A DNA stretch of 8,834 nucleotides from Mycobacteriaceae bacterium. Lineage in GTDB: Bacteria; Actinomycetota; Actinomycetes; Mycobacteriales; Mycobacteriaceae. The notes below the pieces were generated by a model, which did no database searches, was not told the origin of the DNA, and saw only the letters and a list, made by a program, of their open reading frames with translations. This document shows positions 1 through 4,662 of the stretch, in pieces. The stretch is from NCBI GenBank assembly GCA_019242135.1, contig JAFAWC010000668.1:1-8834 (forward strand), given 5' to 3'. The translations under genes and the position numbers were made by a program. Positions within the stretch are counted from its first letter, which is position 1. Each line of letters opens with the position of its first letter.

Positions 1-201
1 CTGCGGGCGATGGGTGCGCGTCGGCTGGTGATCGCCCCGTGGTTCCTGGCGCACGGGCGTATCACCGACCGTGTCGCAAGTTTTGCTGCCGGACAAGCTA
101 TTCCGATGAGCCAGCCGCTGGGATCGCATCGGCTGGTGGCGGCGACCGTGCTTGCGCGTTTCGATCGGGCCTGCGCGGACGCCGAGCGGCTCGCGGCCTG
201 A
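1..201 (+). CDS. che1: CbiX/SirB-type sirohydrochlorin chelatase, C-terminal part (5' end outside window)
   Basis: The open frame enters from the left edge and ends at TGA 199-201, giving 66 residues of the C-terminus. The stretch LVIAPWFLAHGRITDR followed by PLGSHRLVAATVLARFD is what I recall for mycobacterial Che1 (Rv2393), a short chelatase of the CbiX/SirB family that inserts metal into sirohydrochlorin-type tetrapyrroles. In mycobacteria this gene follows the sulfite reductase and cysH genes, so its likely job is making siroheme for sulfite reduction, which fits the sulfate importer next door. The catalytic histidines lie mainly outside the window and cannot be checked. It converges on cysA with only 50 bp between the two stops. 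The family is fairly certain; metal specificity (Fe or Co) cannot be decided here. Confidence 0.8.
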   Translation: MRAMGARRLVIAPWFLAHGRITDRVASFAAGQAIPMSQPLGSHRLVAATVLARFDRACADAERLAA

Positions 202-243
202 CGGCCGGTTGGCGGCGGACACCCGGCTCGCGGCGTGACGGCC
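187..243. repeat. 20-bp imperfect direct repeat around the che1 stop and che1/cysA gap
   Basis: CGGCTCGCGGCCTGACGGCC at 187-206 recurs at 224-243 with one mismatch (C to G at the 11th base), an offset of 37 bp. The first copy covers the last che1 codons and its TGA; the second lies in the gap before the cysA stop at 252. Sequence after each copy does not match, so it is not a full 37-bp tandem duplication. The first copy also contains a weak inverted repeat (CGGCC at 194-198 and GGCCG at 203-207). No T-tract follows on either strand, so I do not call a classical terminator in this convergent gap. Confidence 0.7.
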
Positions 244-251
244 CGCGGGAC

Positions 252-1304
252 TCACGAGGTTTGGGCCGGGGCCAATGACTCGTCGCGGCGGGGCAGCTGG
301 GTGCTGCCCGCGATCTCCGGAACCCGGGTGGCGCGTACGTACACCGTGTCACCCTCCCTGAGGGCCAGCGCCTCCGCGTCCCCACGGGTGATCTGCGCGG
401 TGAACCGTGAACCGGTGGGCGCGCCGGTGAGCTCTACTCGGACCTCGAAGCCCAAGTACACGATCCGGTCGATGGTTGCGCGCATCACGCCGATGCTCTC
501 GGCGGTGCCGTCGCTGGTGGCAACCGCCATCTCCGGGTTGCGGCCGACGCGAATGTCATGCGGCCGCACCAGAATTCCGTTCAAAGACGACACCGCACCC
601 AAAAACGACATCACGAACCCGTTGGCGGGTTCGTCGTAGACGTCGGTGGGCGAGCCGACCTGCTCGATGCGTCCCTTGTTCAATACCGCGATGCGGTCCG
701 ACACGTCGAGTGCCTCGGCCTGATCATGGGTAACCAGCACGGTCGTGACGTGCACCTCGTCGTGCAGACGGCGAAGCCAGGCCCGAAGGTCTTCGCGGAC
801 CTTCGCGTCCAGCGCGCCGAACGGCTCGTCGAGGAGCAGCACCCGAGGGTCGACGGCCAGGGCGCGCGCCAGCGCCATGCGCTGGCGCTGGCCACCGGAC
901 AGCTGGCCGGGATAACGGTTCTGAAAGCCGCTGAGCCCCACCGTCTCCAGCAGGTTGTCGACCTTCTCTTTGATCTCGGCCTTGGGCCGGCTGCGGATCT
1001 TCAACCCGAAAGCGACGTTGTCGCGGACGTTCATGTGTTTGAAGGCCGCGTAGTGCTGGAACACAAAGCCGATCCCCCGACGCTGGGGCGGCACATGGGT
1101 AACGTCGCGCCCGTCGATCGTTATCGTGCCGGTGTCGGGCTCGTCGAGCCCGGCGATTGCCCGCAACAGTGTCGACTTGCCCGACCCGCTGGGACCGAGA
1201 AGAGCGGTCAGGGAGCCGGCCGGCACGGCGAAGTCGATGTCTTTGAGCGCGGCGAAGTCACCGTAGTGTTTGTTCACACCTCGCAAGGTGATCGCGTCGG
1301 TCAT
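252..1304 (-). CDS. cysA: Sulfate/thiosulfate ABC importer, ATP-binding subunit CysA
   Basis: This is the cytoplasmic ATPase that powers sulfate and thiosulfate import through the CysT-CysW channel. At 350 residues it is the usual CysA length. Visible motifs are Walker [10 protein letters not shown] (37-45), Q-loop Gln83, the ABC signature LSGGQ (135-139), Walker B VLLLDEP (155-161, with catalytic Glu160), D-loop ALD (164-166) and switch His193. Residues from about 240 onward form the C-terminal TOBE-like regulatory domain typical of CysA/ModC/MalK ATPases. The ATG at 1304 is chosen because AAGGAG lies 6 nt before it and the peptide begins just before the first beta-strand. It is the last gene of the operon, 19 nt after cysW. 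Substrate is inferred from the operon partners, since the ATPase alone would not separate sulfate from molybdate. Confidence 0.95.
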   Translation of the reverse strand: MTDAITLRGVNKHYGDFAALKDIDFAVPAGSLTALLGPSGSGKSTLLRAIAGLDEPDTGTITIDGRDVTHVPPQRRGIGFVFQHYAAFKHMNVRDNVAFGLKIRSRPKAEIKEKVDNLLETVGLSGFQNRYPGQLSGGQRQRMALARALAVDPRVLLLDEPFGALDAKVREDLRAWLRRLHDEVHVTTVLVTHDQAEALDVSDRIAVLNKGRIEQVGSPTDVYDEPANGFVMSFLGAVSSLNGILVRPHDIRVGRNPEMAVATSDGTAESIGVMRATIDRIVYLGFEVRVELTGAPTGSRFTAQITRGDAEALALREGDTVYVRATRVPEIAGSTQLPRRDESLAPAQTS

Positions 1305-1310
1305 TTCTAT

Positions 1311-1316
1311 CTCCTT
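1311..1316 (-). promoter_or_regulatory. Ribosome binding site of cysA
   Basis: AAGGAG on the minus strand (1316-1311) is followed by the 6-nt spacer ATAGAA and the ATG at 1304. This near-perfect Shine-Dalgarno fixes the cysA start. Unlike cysT and cysW, whose starts overlap the preceding stops, cysA can be initiated independently. Confidence 0.85.
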
Positions 1317-1323
1317 GCCCCGC

Positions 1324-2136
1324 CTAGGCTTTCGCGCTTGCCCGGCGTGCGTCCAGGACCACCTGCACGATCAGCACCAGCACCGCGACGGTCATCAGCA
1401 GTGTCGAGATCGCATACGCGCCGTATTCCGCGCCGCGGGCGTAGCGGTCCGACACCAACAGTGTCAGGGTCTGCGACGTTCCCGGCAAGTTCGACGACAC
1501 CATGATGACCGCGCCGTACTCGCCCAGGGTGCGCGCGACGGTCAGCACCACTCCGTAGGTCAGTCCCCAGCGGATCGACGGCAATGTGATGCGCCAGAAC
1601 GTCTGCCAGCCGCTCGACCCGAGCGTCGCGGCCGCCTCCTCCTGGTCGGTGCCGATCTCGTGCAGCACCGGCTCCACCTCGCGGATCACGAACGGCAGCG
1701 TGACGAAGATGCTGGCCAATACGATGCCCGGCAGCCCAAAGATGATCTTGAAGCCGAGGTTTCGCTCGATGAACCCGAACGCACCCGCCGATCCCCACAG
1801 CACGATCAGTGCGACACCGACCACCACCGGGGACACCGCGAACGGCAGATCGATCGCCGCCTGCAGCGTACCCTTGCCACGGAACCTGTTGCGCGCCAAC
1901 ACCAGCGCGGTGGGAACGCCGAACAACACATTGAGCGGCACCACGATCGCCACGACCAACAGCGACAGCTGAAGCGCCGAGATCGCGGCCGGCGTGGTGA
2001 TCGAGGCCCAGAACTGCCCGAGACCCGGCTGAAACGAGCGCCAGAGAATCAGCCCGACCGGCACGAGCACCAGGCCGATGACGTAGGCCAGCGCGGCGAA
2101 GCGGATCAAATACCGCAGCGGCGGCGACGGAGTCAC
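1324..2136 (-). CDS. cysW: Sulfate/thiosulfate ABC importer permease CysW
   Basis: One of two membrane-channel subunits of the sulfate importer; 270 residues, normal for the family. It has several hydrophobic helices (about 13-33, 53-80, 97-116, 135-155, 192-215 and a C-terminal one). The EAA coupling loop [20 protein letters not shown] (166-185) contacts the ATPase. The start is a GTG at 2136-2134 that overlaps the cysT TGA as GTGA, so cysW is probably translated by coupling with cysT. The sequence closely resembles what I recall of M. tuberculosis CysW (Rv2398c). A reading frame from 2152 in another phase is a shadow. The CysW-versus-CysT label rests on gene order and remembered sequence. 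Confidence 0.93.
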   Translation of the reverse strand: MTPSPPLRYLIRFAALAYVIGLVLVPVGLILWRSFQPGLGQFWASITTPAAISALQLSLLVVAIVVPLNVLFGVPTALVLARNRFRGKGTLQAAIDLPFAVSPVVVGVALIVLWGSAGAFGFIERNLGFKIIFGLPGIVLASIFVTLPFVIREVEPVLHEIGTDQEEAAATLGSSGWQTFWRITLPSIRWGLTYGVVLTVARTLGEYGAVIMVSSNLPGTSQTLTLLVSDRYARGAEYGAYAISTLLMTVAVLVLIVQVVLDARRASAKA

Positions 2137-2981
2137 TTGTCCAACTCCTCACGTTTGGCCGCCCGGGAGCCCAGCAGCCGCAAGACGAAAAGCACTACAA
2201 ACGAAATAGCAAGCAGCGCGATGGAAATCGCTGCGGCACCGGTACGGTCGTCGTTCTCGATCAGCGTCCGGATCCACTGCGAGGACACTTCGGTCTTGCC
2301 CGGCACGGCACCGCCGATCAGCACCACCGAACCGAACTCCCCGATCGCGCGGGAGAACGCCAAGCCGGCGCCGGAGAACAGCGCGGGGGTCAGCGCCGGG
2401 AGGATGATCGTGCGAAAGATCGTCCAGTTCTTCGCGCCGAGCGACGCCGCGGCCTGTTCGGCCTCTTGGTCGACCTCCAGGAGCACCGGTTGAACAGCAC
2501 GCACGACAAACGGCAGCGTGACGAACAGCAGAGCGACGCCGACGCCGTACGGGGTGTGCTGCAGGTGCAGGCCGACGGGACTGCGCGGACCGTAGAGCGC
2601 CAGCAGCACCACGCTGGCCACGATCGTCGGCAGCGCGAACGGTAGGTCGATGACGGCATCGACCAGCCTTTTGCCCGGGAAGTCATCGCGAACCAGCACC
2701 CAGGCGACGAGCACCCCGAACAGCACATTGATCACCGTCACGGCGGCCGAAATCGTCAACGTCACGCGGAACGAGTCGATCGCCGCCGGCGACGTGACCG
2801 CCTTGACGAACGCGGACCAGCCGCCCTTGGCGGATTGCCACGCGATCGCCGCCAGCGGCAACAGCACGATGACCGACAGCCACAGCGTCGCGACGCCGAG
2901 GCGAAGAGACGCGGTGCCGCGCAGACCGGGCCGCGCGGTGGGCGCGGTGAGCTCGGGAGTGAGCTCGACGGTTGCTGTCAT
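2133..2981 (-). CDS. cysT: Sulfate/thiosulfate ABC importer permease CysT
   Basis: The partner channel subunit to CysW; 282 residues from the chosen ATG at 2981. Hydrophobic helices occur at about 28-48, 72-97, 112-131, 147-168, 200-224 and 248-270. The EAA loop is at 173-195, with EQAAASLGAKNWTIF then ILP. The open frame extends upstream to an ATG at 3080, but that would lie entirely inside subI. The ATG at 2981 instead gives the ATGA overlap with the subI stop and the family length, so the longer start is rejected. The first 25 residues are a polar, Thr/Pro-rich tail, presumably cytoplasmic. Two 4-nt overlaps in a row (subI/cysT and cysT/cysW) suggest coupled, balanced synthesis of the membrane subunits. 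Confidence 0.93.
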   Translation of the reverse strand: MTATVELTPELTAPTARPGLRGTASLRLGVATLWLSVIVLLPLAAIAWQSAKGGWSAFVKAVTSPAAIDSFRVTLTISAAVTVINVLFGVLVAWVLVRDDFPGKRLVDAVIDLPFALPTIVASVVLLALYGPRSPVGLHLQHTPYGVGVALLFVTLPFVVRAVQPVLLEVDQEAEQAAASLGAKNWTIFRTIILPALTPALFSGAGLAFSRAIGEFGSVVLIGGAVPGKTEVSSQWIRTLIENDDRTGAAAISIALLAISFVVLFVLRLLGSRAAKREELDK

Positions 2982-4009
2982 CCGGTCGCCTGCTTGTAGA
3001 TCTTGGTGATCGAGCCGTTGTCCTTGTCGAACAACGACGGATCCACCGTGTTCCATCCGCCCAGGTCCGTGATCGTCCACAAGCGCTGGGCCGGCGCCGG
3101 GAAATCCTTCGCGAACTCCTGGGCCACCCCGGGGTCAACGGGGCGGAAGCCGGCCTGCGCCCACAGCCGCTGCCCGTCCTGGGTGTACTGGAAGTTCTTG
3201 AAGTCGGTGGCTTCCCTGAGGTGGGTGGTTGTGGTCACGACGGCCAGCGGATTCTCGATCTTGAACGTCTGGGGCGGGATGATGTGCTGGGCGGCCTTAC
3301 CCTGCCTCTCGACGTTGATCGCCTCGTTCTCGTAGCTGATCAACACGTCTCCGGTGCCCTGCAAGAACACGTCGGTGGCCTCGCGGCCCGACCCGGGGCG
3401 AACCTTGATGTGCTGGGTGACCAGCTGCTGGATGAAGTCCAGCCCGGCCTGCTGATCTTGGCCGCCGTTGCTCTTGGCGGCATACGGGGCGAGCAGGTTC
3501 CACTTCGCCGAGCCGGAGCTCAGCGGGCTGGGCGTGACCACCTCAACGTCGGGCCGGAGCAGGTCGTCCCAATCCTTGATGTTCTTGGGGTTGCCCGGCC
3601 GGACCACTAGCACCACCACCGAATCGAACGGGATGCCCTTCGTGGCGTCGGTGTTCCAGTCCTGGGAAACCTTGTTGGCCTTGACCAGCCGGGTGACGTC
3701 GGGCTCCAGTGAAAAGTTCACGATGTCGGCGGGCTTGCCGTCCACGACCGCGCGCGACTGGTCCCCGGACGCGCCGTAGGACGTGGTGATCGCGATGGCC
3801 TTGCCCTGCTCGGTTGCGTTGAACGCCGGGATGACCTTGCTCCAGCCGGGCTCGGGTACTGAGTACGCGACCAGGGTCAGCGTCGCCTTGGCGTTCGACG
3901 GGCCGCTGCTGCCCGCCACGTCGCTGGCGCCGCCGCCGCAGGCCGCGAGTACCGCCGCGGTCAGGGCAAGCGCGGCTACCCGGCGAGCGTGTGTGAGGCG
4001 TTCGAGCAT
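2978..4009 (-). CDS. subI: Sulfate-binding lipoprotein SubI
   Basis: The substrate-capturing subunit of the sulfate importer, lipid-anchored to the outer face of the cytoplasmic membrane. It has 343 residues. The N-terminus is a lipoprotein signal: charged start MLERLTHARR, hydrophobic core, and lipobox LAAC with the lipidated Cys24. Sulfate-binding family signatures follow: SYGASGDQSRAV (77-88), DIVNFSLEPDV (95-105), the VTPSPLSSGSAKW region (158-170) and GTGDVLISYENEA (218-230). The ATG at 4009 has GGAAAGG 6 nt upstream. It is the first large gene of subI-cysT-cysW-cysA. A 30-codon cysteine-ending leader frame and a structured leader lie upstream, so expression probably rises when cysteine is scarce. 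Confidence 0.95.
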   Translation of the reverse strand: MLERLTHARRVAALALTAAVLAACGGGASDVAGSSGPSNAKATLTLVAYSVPEPGWSKVIPAFNATEQGKAIAITTSYGASGDQSRAVVDGKPADIVNFSLEPDVTRLVKANKVSQDWNTDATKGIPFDSVVVLVVRPGNPKNIKDWDDLLRPDVEVVTPSPLSSGSAKWNLLAPYAAKSNGGQDQQAGLDFIQQLVTQHIKVRPGSGREATDVFLQGTGDVLISYENEAINVERQGKAAQHIIPPQTFKIENPLAVVTTTTHLREATDFKNFQYTQDGQRLWAQAGFRPVDPGVAQEFAKDFPAPAQRLWTITDLGGWNTVDPSLFDKDNGSITKIYKQATG

Positions 4010-4127
4010 GGGAAACCTTTCCGGGCAAAGGGAGCGGAGGCGAGAACCCGGGCCGGCGAAAGGCGTGTATCAGGGCGCGAGCTGATCGATGGCCAATACC
4101 AACGCCAAACCGCCAACGGGCATGGAG
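4010..4127 (-). promoter_or_regulatory. Structured leader between the cysteine peptide and subI (candidate attenuator)
   Basis: This 118-nt untranslated RNA carries several mutually exclusive pairings visible by eye. One is a two-part stem, 4116-4111 (UUGGCG) with 4058-4053 (CGCCGG) and 4106-4102 (GGCGU) with 4066-4062 (ACGCC). It would lock up the upstream anti-Shine-Dalgarno copy CCUUUC (4063-4058). Inside it is a hairpin AUCAG/CUGAU (4086-4082 with 4073-4069). UCGAUG at 4134-4129, covering the end of the last Cys codon and the peptide stop, pairs with CAUCGA at 4091-4086. CCGGG at 4051-4047 can pair with CCCGG at 4025-4021, competing with the hairpin over the ribosome site. A ribosome held at the Cys-Cys codons would cover part of these stems. 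There is no run of U, so control of translation looks likelier than intrinsic termination. Confidence 0.45.
4016..4031 (-). promoter_or_regulatory. subI ribosome binding site within a possible sequestering hairpin
   Basis: On the minus strand GGAAAGG (4022-4016) is the subI Shine-Dalgarno, 6 nt before ATG 4009. The preceding CCUUU (4031-4027) is perfectly complementary to AAAGG (4020-4016) across a 6-nt loop GCCCGG, forming a 5-bp stem that would hide the site. A second copy of the complement, CCUUUC at 4063-4058, could pair with GAAAGG at 4021-4016. The complementarity is seen directly; folding in vivo is inferred. Confidence 0.5.
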
Positions 4128-4220
4128 TCATCGACAACAGTGCACATCTGCAACAGCGCTATCGCCAACGGCAATGAGTGCCAGAACAAAGCACTCGTGG
4201 TTGCCGCGCGCTGGTTGCAT
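4128..4220 (-). CDS. Leaderless cysteine-sensing leader peptide (30 aa) upstream of subI
   Basis: This 30-codon frame starts at ATG 4220 (MQPARGNHEC...) and ends ...DVHCCR with TGA at 4130-4128. It carries cysteines at positions 10, 28 and 29; the adjacent pair UGU UGU lies one codon before the stop. The -10-like TAGGCT ends 7 nt before the ATG, so the transcript would begin at or near the start codon (leaderless). Mycobacteria are known to use leaderless short ORFs with consecutive Cys codons as cysteine-responsive attenuators before sulfur and cysteine operons: ribosomes pausing at Cys codons change downstream folding and open the next gene's ribosome site. Its position before the sulfate importer fits this exactly. 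The peptide itself probably has no function of its own. Function at this locus is inferred from architecture, not homology search. Confidence 0.72.
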   Translation of the reverse strand: MQPARGNHECFVLALIAVGDSAVADVHCCR

Positions 4221-4227
4221 GGCGGGA

Positions 4228-4236
4228 AGCCTAACA
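4228..4236 (-). promoter_or_regulatory. Promoter (extended -10) of the leader peptide and subI-cysTWA
   Basis: On the minus strand, TGT then TAGGCT (hexamer 4233-4228) fits the mycobacterial TANNNT -10 element with an upstream TGn extension at 4236-4234. The 7-nt spacer TCCCGCC leads directly to ATG 4220, placing the likely transcription start at the A of the start codon. No convincing -35 was found at 16-19 nt upstream, which is common for extended -10 promoters. Confidence 0.55.
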
Positions 4237-4261
4237 GAGTTCGCGCAGGTCGCCTGTTCGG

Positions 4262-4316
4262 CGGTCAGCGGTCGGTCAGCTTCGGTCAGCGGTCGGTGAA
4301 CGGTCGGTCAGCGGTG
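4262..4316. repeat. Cluster of CGGTC microrepeats
   Basis: The plus strand holds CGGTC at 4262, 4269, 4273, 4283, 4290, 4301 and 4305. Longer exact repeats are a 15-mer CGGTCAGCGGTCGGT (4262-4276 and 4283-4297) and a 12-mer CGGTCGGTCAGC (4269-4280 and 4301-4312). Read on the minus strand it is reiterated GCTGACCG/ACCG. It lies just upstream of the leader-peptide promoter and runs into the last codons of the 25-aa frame. It may be an operator array or simply slippage-generated sequence; no regulator can be named from it. Confidence 0.7.
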
Positions 4317-4385
4317 GAGCAGCCACACCGCGATCACCAACACGATCAAGATCACCAGGATCATGGTGACCCGGGATTTAGGCAT
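4308..4385 (-). CDS. Single-span membrane microprotein (25 aa), hypothetical
   Basis: A short frame not previously listed here: ATG 4385-4383 to TGA 4310-4308, beginning MPKSRVTMILVILIV and ending AVWLLHR. A short basic N-terminus (Lys3, Arg5) is followed by about 16 uninterrupted hydrophobic residues (8-23) and a terminal His-Arg, which is a classic small single transmembrane span. It starts 17 nt after the stop of the 65-residue membrane protein on the same strand, so both may be one transcript. An in-frame TGA lies two codons upstream (4391-4389), so the start cannot be much earlier; Met8 (4364) is an alternative. No Shine-Dalgarno is visible, which weakens the call. Function is unknown. 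Chance occurrence is possible, but 16 consecutive Ile/Leu/Val/Ala/Trp/Met codons in such GC-rich DNA is unusual. Confidence 0.5.
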   Translation of the reverse strand: MPKSRVTMILVILIVLVIAVWLLHR

Positions 4386-4408
4386 CGGTCATGGGGCATC
4401 GGTCATGG
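4381..4408. repeat. Perfect 14-bp tandem duplication between two small membrane ORFs
   Basis: GGCATCGGTCATGG at 4381-4394 is repeated immediately at 4395-4408 with no mismatch. On the minus strand the distal copy contains the TGA (4405-4403) of the 65-residue protein, and the proximal copy contains the ATG (4385-4383) of the 25-residue frame. With one copy removed, the stop and that ATG would be 3 nt apart, a typical operon junction. The duplication has therefore pushed them to 17 nt. Confidence 0.9.
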
Positions 4409-4600
4409 CTGGTTTTCGGGCTCGCCGTCCCTCATTCGGTGAAACAGCCGAATGCCTTGCCCGAGGACGCCGTCGAGCAGCACCGCCAGACCGTAGGCGA
4501 GCACGAGCACCACCGGCATCACCACGAGGGTTTGCAGCACGAAGGCCAATCCGGACAGCCAGAGTTCGACGCCGTCCCACCAACTGAGGAAACCGGCCAT
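4403..4600 (-). CDS. Small membrane protein, 65 aa (Rv2401A-like)
   Basis: A 65-residue hydrophobic protein beginning MAGFLSWWDGVELWLSG. One long hydrophobic segment (about residues 12-41, FVLQTLVVMPVVLVLAYG at its centre) could form one long or two short helices. A charged tail, IRLFHRMRDGEPENQP, follows. M. tuberculosis has a small possible membrane protein, Rv2401A, of similar size in the same position, and I take this as its counterpart by position and size only. The frame is open further upstream to 4687 but that would run into the divergent monooxygenase. ATG 4600 is preferred because TACCCT lies exactly 6 nt before it, suggesting a leaderless transcript, and because no Shine-Dalgarno is present. 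Function is unknown. Confidence 0.7.
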   Translation of the reverse strand: MAGFLSWWDGVELWLSGLAFVLQTLVVMPVVLVLAYGLAVLLDGVLGQGIRLFHRMRDGEPENQP

Positions 4601-4606
4601 CCGGTC

Positions 4607-4635
4607 AGGGTAAGTGTCGGCGGGGCTGAGGCCAA
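4607..4635 (-). promoter_or_regulatory. Promoter of the 65-aa membrane protein (leaderless)
   Basis: Minus strand: TTGGCC (4635-4630, four of six matches to TTGACA), a 17-nt spacer, TACCCT (4612-4607, matching TANNNT), then 6 nt GACCGG and ATG 4600. The spacing places the transcription start on the start codon. Confidence 0.5.
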
Positions 4636-4650
4636 GGAGCGGTCGCGTGC

Positions 4651-4656
4651 CAGAAT
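4651..4656 (+). promoter_or_regulatory. -10 element of the monooxygenase gene (leaderless)
   Basis: CAGAAT differs from TATAAT at two positions and lies exactly 6 nt (GACCCT) before GTG 4663, so transcription would start on the GTG. No clear -35 is seen. It is arranged divergently with the promoter at 4607-4635. Confidence 0.45.
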
Positions 4657-4662
4657 GACCCT

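Noticed and set aside
187..251. Intrinsic terminator between che1 and cysA
   Set aside because: Short GC inverted repeats exist (for example GCCGG 204-208 with CCGGC 223-227), but the loop is long, there is no T-tract on either strand, and such repeats are frequent by chance at this GC content.
558..1505. 315-codon plus-strand frame opposite cysA
   Set aside because: The opposite strand encodes all ABC ATPase motifs in order; this frame has none and crosses the cysA/cysW junction.
1270..2493. 407-codon plus-strand frame opposite cysA, cysW and cysT
   Set aside because: Antisense shadow of genuine permease genes; the translation is low-complexity Arg/Gln/His/Asp with no domain.
2982..3080. 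Upstream extension of cysT to an ATG at 3080
   Set aside because: These 33 codons lie wholly within subI in another frame. The ATGA overlap at 2981-2978 and the family length support the later start.
4010..4402. CRISPR array, tRNA or insertion sequence in the longest non-coding stretch
   Set aside because: Repeats are too short and irregular for CRISPR, no cloverleaf can be drawn, and there are no terminal inverted repeats or transposase fragments.
4089..4442. 117-codon plus-strand frame through the subI upstream region
   Set aside because: His/Asp/Gln/Gly low-complexity translation with no start signal. It is antisense to the leader peptide, promoter and microprotein, which explain the region better.
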